A stretch of 64,000 bases of DNA. Origin: Narthecium ossifragum. Its lineage: Eukaryota > Streptophyta > Magnoliopsida > Dioscoreales > Nartheciaceae. The DNA is taken from NCBI GenBank assembly GCA_963920575.1, contig OY986967.1:635001-699000 (forward strand), given 5' to 3'. This document shows, piece by piece, positions 12,248-24,599 of the stretch. Position 1 is the first letter of the stretch. Every line of letters begins with the position of its first letter. The notes under the pieces are model-generated. The model did no database searches. It saw only the letters and a list, made by a program, of their open reading frames with translations, and had not been told where the DNA came from. The position numbers and the translations under genes were made by a program.

Positions 12248-12929
12248 GCTTATCTTCTTAATTCATGTGCAGCGAAATTGTGATTACCATTCTTCAATGG
12301 CCCAGAATAAAATTGTAGCCTCTGGGTCCTTTTTTTTTGTCTTGGTGCCATTAAATTTATCTCCATTTGTATATATCATCGTAGAGGTCACAAAATCCCA
12401 TCTTCAGATCGGGTCTACTTTTGCAAAGAATTAGGATTCAGCCTGTCAGCTTGTAATGTGGCAATGTTGCCTGCTGTTTTGTAAAAGTACGATTCGTCGA
12501 GGCTATGAAGGATTGTTGTCGATGAGAATAAATTTTCAATTTTCACGCATGATTTAGTGAATGATGAAACAAAGCTGGTGGCTTCATATTTCCATGTTTG
12601 CTTTTGCCTGAGGGGAAGCAGTAAGCAGCATGGATCCACATTAATGGTCTCAGATGTCACCACCCTTATAGGTGTTTCATGCTTTGCGTGAATAGAATTC
12701 ATCTGGATGCAGTGAAATTGGTCATTCAAAGCCAAATAAAAAGGGTTGAAATTTTCAGTTTAATTGTACTTTTAAGTCTTAATGCGATTGAACTTTGGTC
12801 GTTGGTAATGAAGTGATTGTAGTTTTTTGCAATTTGATTCATCAGTCTAAATCTTACAAGTCGACTACATTGATGATTTGATTCCTGCTCAGTTGCAATG
12901 GAGATTAGCGTCTTTTAAGGAATCTTTGG

Positions 12930-13200
12930 CAAAGGTTCTGTGATGCCCAGCCTGAGGTCGGCGCCCTTAAACAGTGGTCTTTGGCAACGGCCGTGTGGTG
13001 TCGTTGTTACGGGTGTTAATGGTTTTCCGATAGGTCTTTGACAACGACCAAGATGACTCGTTGCTATATGATCATGGACCTTTCGCAACGGATATCTTTT
13101 GGCTACGGCGAAGTGAACCGTTGTAATAGATGCCGGAGTCCTTTAACGACGGCCTTTGTAGGAGCTTCATATAATAACCTGCATCGTTGCTTCCATAGTA
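12930..13200. repeat. Degenerate 'ctttggcaacgg' repeat block
   Basis: The phrase (T)CTTTGGCAACGGCC or its variants recurs about every 40-60 bases with an intervening CGTTG(C/T) half. Examples are near 12980, 13035, 13080 and 13140. Such arrays of short inverted words occur in subterminal regions of CACTA elements, but no terminal repeats are visible here, so the assignment is only a suggestion. Confidence 0.4.
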
Positions 13201-13603
13201 CCCAAATCGTGTAGGCAACCACAGACTTCAACCGGACCGTAGCCTCATCCTTTGCAGCTTAGAGAGGATCCACAAGCACAAATCAAAATCCACAGCATCA
13301 CTATCAAAACCTGATCCCAGCAATACCCCACGCCACACATCACGAGCAATGCTGCAGTCAAACAACATATGATCTACAGTTTCATCCATACATTCACACC
13401 TGGGACATGCTTTATCACTGACTAGGCACAAATTCCACAACTTCGACCAAGTCGTCGTAACTTACCATGCAACAATTTCCAAATAAAACGTCGCGCTCTA
13501 GAACCGGAGCCTTCCTCATTCACCACCAGTCCATCGCTTCCTCTTCATCTGTCCTTGCACAATCCAAGTCTTAAAGAAGGTTATAACATGACGCCGTGGT
13601 AAC

Positions 13604-14928
13604 TGTCAGGGCTGTGAGCCCCTGACACGATCTTGGCTCGAGTCATCCAAAGGTGGCCAAGGGCCAAATTCATGGCACAGTGGTCGGCGCCACGAGTCAT
13701 GGGAGACTTGGTGGCCTCACGATAGTCAGCAGCCGGCCAAGGCACGAGCTAGCATGCATCATCCTCAAGATGGCGTGGCAAGATCAGCAAATGGCACGGT
13801 GGCCCGAGTCGATAGGAGAACTTGGCGCGCCATGGTCTGTAGGCGACACGTCAGGATGCGTGGCGGAGCGCACTAGGCGGGCGCACAAATCGACGCGATG
13901 GCGGCCAGAGTCTGAGTGGCATTAAGACTCCGATTCCTACTATGACTCAAACTCCTAACTCTACTAGGACTTTGCACGACGGGATAAGGATGATGGCAAG
14001 AGATGGCGCGGGCAAAGTTCAAGTTTCACTTGGAGTCCTAGTCGGATTAGGACTTCCAACCTGACATGCTCGGTGATTTTGGATAAGTCCAACCATGTGG
14101 ACTTGGAGATCCACTAGGAATTAATCCTAGGAAACTTTTGACACAACAAAGTGGAGTTTTGAGGCAGGAGAAAGTTACTTGGTGCGGAAGAAAAGGACCG
14201 GAGTCCTAGTCCGGGTCAGGTGCTTGGCGGCTTGGCAAGAAGCTATCTTTGGTAAGTCCTAACCCAAGTGGAAGTTCTGCAAGACAAGGAGCTTTCTTAA
14301 TTGGCTGATTGGCGCTTGGATAAGTATGAAGCCCTTGGCTTGGATTGGGAAACTTCCATGTGAAGGAAAGACTCGGGTTTCTCCCCTATATAAGGAGGAG
14401 GTCGGCTAGATGTTGGAACTTCTAAAAATCCAGAAAGCTAGGGGCATATGGAGAGAGATTGAGAGAACCAGAAACTAGGGGCATATGGGAGAAGATATGG
14501 GATTTGGGGGATCACGAGATATAGAAGGAGATCCTAAGAGAGGGTCATCGTCTATATTGGCATTGTGAGACAAGATTCTAGGATTTTGGGTTGAGAGCTT
14601 TTTGTACTGAAAGTGATTGTACTCAAGAGGTTGGGGGTGAGAGAAGAGTGTTCTTGTAATCATTGGTCAATAAAAGAATTGGGATCCCATTCCTTTACCC
14701 ATATTCGTGTGCCTTCTTGTGTGTGCTTGAGTTTGTACAAGAAGACGAAGGAGGGCTGGGCTGGTCAAAGGATGAATCATCGCATAGGCGTGACACAAGC
14801 AGCACGTGGGTGGTTCACGAGCACACATGAGGACGGCGTGGCGTGCATGCCGGACAATTGGAGTCTCTTGGAGCCATCATTGGAGAGATCCAGGGTGAAA
14901 AATTTACCCTGATCTTGGCCCCGTGATT
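13604..14928 (+). mobile_element. Probable solo LTR inserted in the LINE remnant
   Basis: The insertion begins TGTCAGGGCTGTGAGCCCCTGACA (itself palindromic) and is flanked by GTAAC at 13599-13603 and 14929-14933, a 5-bp duplication as expected for LTR elements. Inside are a promoter-like TATATAAGG at 14387-14395 and a downstream AATAAA at 14669-14674, the usual U3-R order. No internal coding region or second LTR is present, hence a solo LTR. The 3' end by this duplication is ...CGTGATT rather than the canonical ...CA, which weakens the exact boundary. An end at ...GTAACA, 5 bases further, is the alternative. Open frames inside (for example 13653-13925) are not protein-like. Confidence 0.65.
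14387..14395 (+). promoter_or_regulatory. TATA box of the LTR
   Basis: TATATAAGG follows a GC/CT-rich stretch in the middle of the putative LTR and precedes a poly(A) signal by about 280 bases, as in LTR U3 promoters. It is called by position and sequence only. Confidence 0.45.
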
Positions 14929-15982
14929 GTAACAACACGGGATAGATTGCTTGCCCATTTCGATTTAATGTCACCTGAACTATGCACAATCGGCAATTGC
15001 TTCACAACATCACCATACTTGGATGAAAGAAGGAAGATAATATAAGAGAGTCCCACTCACCTCTGGTATCCAAGAGATCACACACATGCATATCCTCAAG
15101 CATCTCATCTACTAACAAAGGACAAGGAGTTCTGCATAACGGTTAGTCACCTACCCACCAATCCCATAGAATATTAGCTTAGATTGAGTTGTAATAAGCC
15201 ACCACTGTGACAAAAGTATAAGTGGACCTTTTTGCTAGTCATTAAATTTTGCCACACTAGCTATTTCCAACAAGTCATTTCAACTTCACACCTCCAAATT
15301 AACAAGAAGAATGAGACATTTGCAAGAACGTCTGAGTATTAAGACCATAGCAGGATTTTCCCCATGTCCAAGGAATATTTACAACTAGCAGATCATAAGT
15401 GCTCAGTTTCCTCTCAGCTTAAATGCCAGAACAGAGGGTTCAATTTGATCTGCAGTATGAGCAGAGGAGACATAAACAACGGAATTCACACCAGAAAGTA
15501 CCAAAAAAAACACCTACAAATCCTGACTGTTGATGCAACTATAGTTCAATCTTATCAGAGGAGACAATTCTCTACACTTGTTAAGATGGACCACTCTGTT
15601 TTTTTTTATCTCAGAAGGAGCTACCAATAGCAACAGCTGAACATGGTTTTTGCCATACAACATAGAATAAACTACTAGCTTCTTTGATCGACTACAAAAT
15701 CCTTGAGATTATGAGCAAGGGAGTCAGCCTTTAAACTTATCTGGTATTCAGCACCTGAGACAGATTTCTGAAAAGAGATTAAGCAATGGTGCTTCGCTTG
15801 AGCTGTTATTAATTATTGGAGATGGTACATATTTATTTTAAAAGTTACATGCATATCAGTCACCATTGATCTAATGTTCTAATGTTACAGGAAGGGCAAA
15901 GCAAATCATTCCCATTGCCAAATTGGCGTGATCACGGCCAGAAATTGGAGATGGGAAGAGTTTGGGAACCAGCAGACAGATA

Positions 15983-18900
15983 TCAGTAGATCCCGGGAAT
16001 GATCCTGTAAGGCACCCTGTTGCAGTACATCTTCCAGTACTTGCCATACCTAGAAATAGTACATCAAAACAATTCTTTATGAGAACAAAAAATGCCTGTA
16101 CCAAACAACGGGAGTAATAAACAATAAACACACGCTAAAATCCCTGGATGTAATAGATGCCTCATCCACAATTCTAGGAGAACATGCATCAACAAACAAA
16201 AGTAGTATATGAAAAAGAACTTTGCATTTGGTTAGAAATTGATGGGAATGGTTAATATTTTGTCACTTACTTGGATGAACATCGGTCATCATCCCTTTTT
16301 GCTCGATCAAAAAGGAGAATAGTCAGAAATGTCACGTAGAAGTATGGAAGGTACTGAAGAGGCAAGGAAACAAATTAGAAAATGCCGATAAGAATAATGG
16401 TAGAGTGGCATGGCTATTTCGTTATAAACTTACATGGTTGAAAAGAGCTGGCACAGTCCAGAAAAATGCAGCTAATATTTCAGGCGCATAGTGGAAGTGA
16501 CGAGCTAAACCCCACCTGCCAAAGCCAAAGAATTATTGTAAAACGTTGCAAGTCTTTTCTTATCCCCTGCTGGTGATAAGTACGTGAGCAAACATCCACA
16601 ATTACGTGCATGATCTATATGCACATGTGCTGGTATGTGCCTGCACATATGCAATTATGTATGCACATGCACACGTGCATTTGGTTGTACCTATATGTTC
16701 TTGTATATATTACACTATGCTGACACAGATTCTAATGCTAAAACAGCAACAGTAGAGAAGAGAACCTACCAGCCAGAAGTTAGTAGAAGGTTGGTTTTGG
16801 TTTCTCCCTTCGTGGTCTGATAGCTGGCCACAATCTGTTGAGGGAGGGGGAAAAAAAAAAACCTTGCAGGTTCCCATCAAATTGAAACATCGAAGTTTTC
16901 ATCATCAATAATTGAATCACATAAAAGCTTGATACCTTTGATGGAGCTTTCCCCCAAATCGAACACTTCCCATTTGTTCTGCGGAATTCCTGCCGTTGCC
17001 TGTCACAGTCATAGTTGATATATATGCATGCTAGTCCAGCTGCAAGTATCGCAAGTGCAAGCTGCAGCATATAGAGTTCATTAAATCCTCCAGGTTCTCT
17101 ACAGACACCATATCGTTAAGACATCAGCAATAAAATCTAAAATGAAAAAAGCTGAAAAGGTACTTTCTTACCTGGGAACCCAAATTCACAGGGTGGTTCA
17201 CAAGATACATCCCAGGGGAAGTATAGACTGATGGAACCCACACCAAGCATCCCCAGCAAATATAGAATCCAGCTGCATTATGATGCAAAAGGTCAGGATA
17301 TATCATGTAGAGAAGGTAATTATATGTAGTACATCATTATGTCCTTAAGCAAGAATCAGCTTAATAGGCCAATGGATCCCGTGAGTATTGAATGGAGCCC
17401 TTGATCAATAATGTGTTCTCAAGGGGACAAGCACTTGTGATAGGAAAGTTTTGCATACTTCTCTGGAGTTGTCCATATAGTTGAAAGAAATAAATGATAT
17501 CAATTACCCATAGTGGGTCAAATGATTGGGTGAAATGAAAGAATCAATTTCTAGAGCTTCCACCATGATATACATTAAGTCTGAAAAAACTTTAGTACTT
17601 TTTTTCTGAAGAAGCTCCTCAACTGGGAGGATATACTGAATTATCTTGACCTACTTAATTACTCTTGATTGTGCTTCTTTAATATGGCTGTATTATCCAA
17701 TAGAAAAGGAATCAGAATTCAAGTACACATTACCCAAACGGTTTCCTACCTCTGTCATGTGCAATATCCATTGTGCACCAATATCCAGATTCCCACCAAA
17801 AGAACTTAGTAATATACACCAGCATCAACACAGTATTTACAAGCATAGAATCTGATACCTGGCCAGTTGCTTCATACTGCAATAACAAAATAGATTAGCA
17901 AATTTTTTGTTTTGTAAATTTTGAATTACAGCTGAGATGATCAATGATCCAGAATTTGAAAATGTTGACAGCAGAATAGATGTAAATGAATTTGCAGTAG
18001 AATGACATAGGAATGGATGATCCATAGACGTTTTACTAGAAGCAAAGTCAAGGCCTCCATATGATTGTGCTCTATAGCCCATGTTGACAAGTACCCAAAA
18101 CTAAGGTTTATGATTGAAGAGGAACCATACATATCTTCACGAAATCAAAGACACCTGCAAGTATCATTCTATGCAACATTAAGCTGGACACAATATACTC
18201 AGATAACAACCACCAAACTGCTGCTATCACATGACATATAGAGAAGAATATAGGAACCGCAAACAGAGAAAAAAGACACATGCAAGTATCATTCTATGCA
18301 ACATTAACTTGGACAGGAGATACTCAGATAAGAATCACCAAACAGCTATCACATGACATATAACAAACAGAGAAAAATATAATGTTGCTAGAAGCCCATC
18401 TATATCAGGGACTCCTTTAGGTGCACAAAATTCCAGTAAAAGAATAGCAAATAGCAATCACTAAAGAAAATTAGGCTATAGATAAGACCAACCTGTTTAA
18501 TGCAATAAGTCAATGAAAGGACAGCCCAAGACATCATACCAAACCGGCAATTGGTGAAGACCTTAATATCAAAGTATTTGCCAATGCGAGGATATAACTC
18601 CATTCCCTGCACCCACAATGAGCAAATGTGAAGCACAGATACTGCACAGGAATGTACTTCACCATACAATTAAATGCTGCCAAAAATATCTAAGTTCATG
18701 CGTGTTCATGATATCAGATATATGCATGAAGTTCAGATGACAAGGCTTTTTGATAATAGCCATTCAATGTCCCACACGGAATAATCCAAAATCTCTATCA
18801 GATAAATCCAAGTTCAAGTTTTTGAGGAAAAATTGTCTTTCAGTAATGCAATCATAAAGATCCAAGGAGCTAGGTTACATGACCAACACTTATGGATGTA

Positions 18901-21900
18901 TACTTCCAAGAGTATTAAAAACAGAGCTAGAATTCATAGTGCATACTAATATTACTGGCCCCAAATCTTTACAAGACTGACTGGTCATTTTTCAAAGTAG
19001 TATCCGTATATTTTTTTTGTTGCAAGTGCATATATAAGCCCATCCAGGCAGGAACATAAATGTTTTCTTTACTGTAAAAGCAGAATTCCTAGAATTGAGA
19101 TGCCAAATTGGGTGATAATATCAGAACAGGACAAGAAGGAACGAATGAAGCGGATCTGATCCTCCTCACTGGGTCAGTTATTTATTCGCATGTTCATGCA
19201 GTTTTGCTTGCATATCTTATAAGAAAAATATCCAATTTCACCAGAGAAAATTTGGGAGCAAGTCGCTTATATGTTGAACATCAGAAAAGAGGCAAGGCAC
19301 CTAAAATTTCTAGAAGCGTGGCCTTCAGCAGAACACATGGAACTTCATGTCCCAGAATCCAAGCTTTATCATTCCTCACAACCATCTGTGTGTGGTGGCT
19401 TTTGCTTTCAACCTAGCACTCCATCAAGCCATTATAACAGAGAGCAAGGCATTGGATCGAGTAAAAACTTGCTAAGAGGACCCAGTATGCCTCTGTATAT
19501 TGTATTTGTTGATCCATGATGTGCTTGTAATTTCGGAGATCTAACATTTTCCTCGGAGGTAGATTTCAGAATCGAAATGCAGTTTTCAGCATATCCAGTT
19601 TGCTTTATGACAATTTCCACATAAAAAAAACCATGTAGAACTTGAAGCATGAAGAGTTGAAGACAATTCTATAAAGAGATTACAAATGATTTAATGACTA
19701 CTTAAATAAACCCCAATTTTAATTATGAAGCATACAGCCAACAATATATTAGAAAATGTGGCTAAAATAGAGAAGCTTACCCAGTAGAAATCAATTATGA
19801 CATTTCCAGATGATCCACAATCTGAAGAAGATGGTGCCAAGAGGCCCTGTAAACAAAAAAAACACAGTTGACATAATTGAACACAGTATACAAAGACACA
19901 GGAAAGCTAGATTCCAGATCCAAAAGCTCACCTTAATGTACAAGAAAACGCAGAAGACAAGGCTTCCAACAACCAGTGCCGATAAAATTTCTCCCAGATG
20001 GTCATATACTATTGCCGGATCAAATATTCCAAACCTGAGGATTACAGAGGAGATCAGCTAGCACACTGAGTCGAAATTATTGCATAAGATAAAAATAAAC
20101 TACTGCATGATCCTTTATCACTAGCAAAGGCTCCCAAGGTTCTCATATATCCCAAGGTGTAGAAACCAAATGGACAGAGCAACTAACCAACACTCTGCTG
20201 CCGTCACCTGATTGGCATGAAACATAGTAATAAACATCGCAGACTTTTTAATGTGTAGGTGCCAATGGGGGATGACAAGGTTTTTAATGCAAAAATTGAC
20301 ACAGAAAAGTTGTCCAGGCATGAGTCTTAGAAATCTCAGTTTCAACTAATCTATGAGTTTTCAAGCATATTTGATCTAAACAATCTCCTATAAAACTTAT
20401 TCAAAGAAGGGTTATCTGTACAGCTTTGATTATTTGATTCTAGATACCCCACCACAAAAAACAGACATAAACTATCTATGCCTACCACTGAACATCTTCC
20501 CGAATCAATAAGACCCAAAATCAAGACAGATAAGACAGGATGATTAGTAGCAAGAAGCCAGACACGAAGGAAACAGTCTTGCTGTCAGAAATCAAACAAA
20601 AACACAATGCACTTCTATATCTGATAAATGAGGTAGAAGTTTACCACCAAAGACCAAGATATGTGATCAGCGTTACTGCATATGCTTGCAAGCCATTTGC
20701 CTGCAGAAAAAAAATGATTAATCATATTTGCCTTCCCTGATTTATCATAATCTGAGTAATATTGCAGAAACATGAGCTGAGGTAGCCTCGTGCTTGCAAA
20801 ATGAAAAGCAACAATCTGCGCAATCTAGAGGTGGAAGAAATATAGAAGTTCAAGAGTGCGGTTTGTGCTCATTTTGTACTAGATACTGCACTATGAGTAA
20901 AAATTAAACTCTACTTATCACCATAAGCATGTAAGCGTAGACAATATGTGTTGCATCATACTGATGCAACAGATGAATCCCTAATAATTATCTGGACACG
21001 ACAAACCTTGTAGACAGGAATGTGCCCAGTTGGTGAAATTGGGCCTTCAAACCTTTTCCCAGGCAGCGCCAACTGAAGGAAGGCTTCAAATGCACCAAAA
21101 CAAGCAATGATCTTCCATGCGGTGGGGGATGGTATCGGCCATATAGCTTTGAGACCCTCCAGTCCATGTTGCCTAAAATACTCCCATGTTTGCAGCACAG
21201 AACCATCAGCATGAACCATCGTGTACCATCTGCAATAAATGAACGCAGAAGCTTAGTGCTGTATATAGGATCTAAAATGGTGCGTCCTATTTGCAGAAAG
21301 ATCTCATCAAGAAACCAAGAACAAAAGCATTTATTTATCCACTACATGCTTTTCAAATAGTCCAATGAAAAGGAAAATGCACAATGACAGCATCATAATC
21401 TCAACAAAATACCACAAAAAAAATTAGCAAGCAACATGGAAAAACACCACCTTTTATAGATTTCAATCTCTCTGAAATCTGAGATCAAGCAAAGATCAAC
21501 ATAATCAGAAGAACCATTAAACACTAGCAAGAGAGCTAAGAAGAAGAAGTACATGAAACCAACAATCATCAAGATCAAGCTCGCGCAGTTAGGGGATAAC
21601 TATACCATTTCCCAACTCTTGTATTAGTAGCAGAACGTCATACTAAACAAGCCATTGACATATCGTGCCGTAGATGCTTTGTACGACATTATAACCAGTC
21701 AATCAACGGAAAGAAACAGGAAAATCCGAGAACAACGACTCCACCCATCATGTAACCACTTACAAAAAATCACAGAAAACAAGAAATGCATCATAGATTT
21801 CACCTGAGGATCCTCTAAATCCGCAAACTCGTCGCCCATACCTTCCAATGGCGTCCCTTTCCCCCAACCGCCGCGAAAAAAGAAAGAGAAAAAGCAAAAG

Positions 21901-22168
21901 AAAAGAAAAAAAAGCCGAAACCCTCGCCAAAGCATCAAGAAACAAGATTCCAAACCAAAGAAAGGGGAAAAGCCACGAAAAGGAACCAATCATTTGCTCG
22001 CAGCTGACCAAGAGACCAACGCCTCTTCTTTTCCTAAAGATCGAGAGATACAGAGAGAGAGAGAGAGAGAGCTTACAGTAGGATGACGAAGGGTGGACAG
22101 AGGGAGAGGAGAGAGATCATGGAGGTGTAGGTGACGAGCGCCGAGTGCGCCGTCTTGGACTCCCCCAT
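15983..22168 (-). CDS. DWF5: 7-dehydrocholesterol reductase (sterol delta-7 reductase, DWARF5), 434 aa, 13 exons
   Basis: Coding exons in transcript order: 22168-22077, 21229-21007, 20700-20645, 20034-19932, 19846-19781, 18606-18493, 17876-17750, 17272-17172, 17061-16936, 16834-16770, 16515-16434, 16353-16271 and 16049-15983. All phases close on 434 codons plus stop. The enzyme reduces the C7 double bond of sterols with NADPH in the ER membrane, a step in plant sterol and brassinosteroid synthesis. It belongs to the ERG4/ERG24 reductase family. Visible signatures are GLWWFGIFDPAIVYDHLGE, MELYPRIGKYFDIKVF, LVNHPVNLG, WGLARHFHYAPE and the C-terminal KYGKYWKMYCNRVPYRIIPGIY region, with many hydrophobic segments. 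Length matches the Arabidopsis protein (about 430 aa). Nothing is broken. A GA-microsatellite (22051-22070) sits just inside intron 1, and intron 6 holds a 125-bp tandem duplication. Confidence 0.97.
18149..18365. repeat. 125-bp tandem duplication in DWF5
   Basis: The sequence beginning AGACACCTGCAAGTATCATT at 18149 recurs at 18274 (AGACACATGCAAGTATCATT) with a few substitutions and a small deletion. It lies wholly between exons 6 and 7, so it does not alter the protein. Confidence 0.8.
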
Positions 22169-22269
22169 TTCTCCGACCGATGGATGGATCTCCGGCGAGA
22201 TCAAGCAAGCTCCCACCCTCCTCTCGCTCCCCCTCTCTCTCCCACTGTGGACTGAGATTCCAACGCTCG

Positions 22270-23047
22270 TCTACCAGGGTTTAAAGACTCGCTCTTGAGT
22301 CTTGACTAAAAAGATCTCGTCGCCGCCCGGATCGATTCCCATTAGCGTTTCACCCTCACTTGTTCGCGTTTCCGATGCAATAGTACAGGCATGATAAAAA
22401 AACACAATCGGACGTGTCACTACAGGCAGCCACACACGTGAAGCTCAAGGAGATGTGGGACCCATACAAAGTAATGGGCCGAGCCAAAGTACGGCCCACA
22501 TGCCCTCGTCGTCTTCTCAAAGCACGAGACTATTTTATGATCACGTGTTGGTTATAAATATACTTTTCTGACGGAATCGAGCAATTACTTCAATTTTTAA
22601 GCTTTGATGTCAGACAGGCATCAAAGCTCATAGATTTTTGGGTCAAGTTTTTAACTCGGGATTGTCAGAAATTTTGCTTTTAATCCTGTCTGGCTCTCTA
22701 AACTTTCATATCAAGTTTTCAACTCAGGACATCACATGGGGAACAGCTCTGGTTTTTTATTCTAAATGAAGCTATTGGGTTTCTCTTCTCAAGAGAAGAG
22801 AATACTATACTGAGAACTTATTAATCCTCTTTAATAATAGAAGAAACGCTCGAGACCTTTCTTTTACTATTTTGTTCTTGATTTTTTTTCTTTTCGTTGG
22901 TTATTGTCTTCTCTTGTCATCACAAGAAATTTCAGATCCTAATATTTTTCAACAATGATAATTCTATCCTTTCTTAATTTACAAATAATTCAGAGGTGTA
23001 GGATATAGGTTGATATCTAGATATGGAAGCGAGCACAATAGCAGCAA
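22270..23047. other. Intergenic between DWF5 and the HERP-like gene
   Basis: This stretch includes the DWF5 upstream region (pyrimidine-rich leader to about 22260). The rest is AT-rich, with a repeated phrase TCAAGTTTT(T/C)AACTC(G/A)GGA near 22640 and 22710. I see no gene. Confidence 0.4.
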
Positions 23048-24507
23048 CTATGATCTAACTGTCAATAAGCAAGCTCTAAAATAAGCTTCATCTAAGCCGC
23101 GATGATCAAGGATCCCTGGAACAAGAGAAGCCAAGAACCCAGTGGTGATCATCTTGATCTCTTTTGCAATCCTCAGCCAATTCATTGCGTTCCTCCTCTC
23201 GTCTTCAGCATTGTTCTCATTTGCATTTGGTGGCACCTCGGCTTCATTAGGCTGGTTGTGGCCATTGACTCGATGATTTTCCCCTGCAAAAGGATGCAAA
23301 TTCAAACAAACATAAAATTCAAATTTGTGGGCTATCATCCGCCTCATTTAGAAATTCTTCGATACATGCAAATTAGCTAGCATTAACATGAATTGGTGAC
23401 AAAGAATTCAAACAGTAGCCCAATAAGACAAACAGAGAATTCAAATGTCAAGGACTATAATAACTTGATTTTCTTAGGGGATTGTGTGAGCCTACTGTTT
23501 GAAGGCCATTCAATGATAGAACATATACTCATTACTAGAGAGGAAGAGATAGAATGATTCTGGAGAGGACCATTCTCTCGCTGGTTGCCAAGTCTTAGTA
23601 GAGGAGTAATTCTATGGAGTATCATTTGTATCAAGGGAGTAAAGTTTCCAGTCTGATATCTGAAGAACAGGTGAAGGTTTAGCTAAAATAGCATTAAAAA
23701 AAGACCAATACAAGTTTCCTGCATGGAATGATCCGGAAAAAAATTATACTTGCTCGTGTTCTCAAGAAGGGATAAGGTTAAAAAACAAAGTAGTGGCTAG
23801 GTAATTGGCTCACAGATATACGCTTAATGCTAAGAACACGAGAAGAATGAACTGCTTTGTTGATCCATCTCCATTTAATACGTAGACTGCAGCCATGAGC
23901 TTGAGCAGAAGAAATAAGTCAATGTGAAATGCAAACTGGAATCCCCTTCTGACTGCTCGTCTTTGTGGGCCATTTTGTTGCACTGTATCCTTCCCATTAG
24001 TGCCAACAGTTACTGCAGAGCCGGTACTCCTAATGGTGTAAATTGAAGCAATTTAGAGGAGACAAATTCAGAAAACTTGCTATAATGTGGTTTTCCACTC
24101 TTACAAACTGCTGGCACTTTCAAGGTTCAGATATACAAAATCAATGCAAAACAAATTAACCATTTCTTTCAAGCAAACTGTGACACTTCACAATTGCTAC
24201 ACTAATATAAAAAAAGAGACAACAAAATAAAGAACTGATCACCAGTAAACTTCTTATATTCTACCAGTCTTGCCTAATGTTGTCAAAAGAAGAAATAGAA
24301 GACAGCAACAAACACGGCAGAGTTTCAACTTAACAGAGTAAAACTGCAAGATTGACTTGATCAACAATATGCATTATCAAAAGCTTACGTCGGTATGTAA
24401 TAGGTAAGAGGTATAAGTGCGCATGGAGGAAACCCGGTGATCGACCCCATTGATGGGCAAGTAGAAACAGCATATATTCCGAAGCCATGGCCATTTAATT
24501 CAAAATC
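23048..24507 (-). CDS. HERP-like ER membrane protein, C-terminal part (possibly truncated)
   Basis: Exons on the minus strand: 24507-24389 (it may extend upstream to about 24570), 24029-23814, 23659 to about 23529 or 23496 (two phase-compatible donors), and 23283-23048 with the stop. The reading is NGHGFGIYAV, then FPPCALIPLTYYIPT. An FHIDLFLLLKLMAAVYVLNG hydrophobic segment follows, then YLYQTGNFTPLIQ, and finally NWLRIAKEIKMITTGFLASL. This pattern matches plant HERP (homocysteine-induced ER protein)-like sequences. In animals such proteins act in ER-associated degradation; the role here is inferred. I cannot find an N-terminal ubiquitin-like exon or start codon between 24600 and 26100. Just upstream of the first exon the frame meets a stop. 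It may be a truncated copy, a pseudogene, or have unrecognised small exons. Confidence 0.55.
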
Positions 24508-24599
24508 CTGCAAAAAAGCCACTTCTTGTACAAATGGGGCATCGTAGGAATCATGGAGGAACTTGTGTTTGCAGCGCCATCAAAACCAGACATGCTTGC

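Larger units (their letters stand above)
13222..15230 (-). pseudogene. Non-LTR retrotransposon (LINE) ORF2 C-terminal remnant, split by an LTR
   Basis: On the minus strand 13440-13228 reads LWNLCLVSDKACPRCECMD then ETVDHMLFDCSIARDVW. This is the zinc-finger reverse-transcriptase tail (zf-RVT: C-x2-C-x8-H-x4-C pattern) typical of plant LINEs. The piece at 15120-14935 reads LVDEMLEDMHVCDLL..RGEWDS, matching the segment normally just upstream of zf-RVT. The two pieces are in the right order but separated by 1.3 kb of inserted DNA at 13604-14928. Both contain stops and frameshifts, so the element is dead. Confidence 0.75.
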
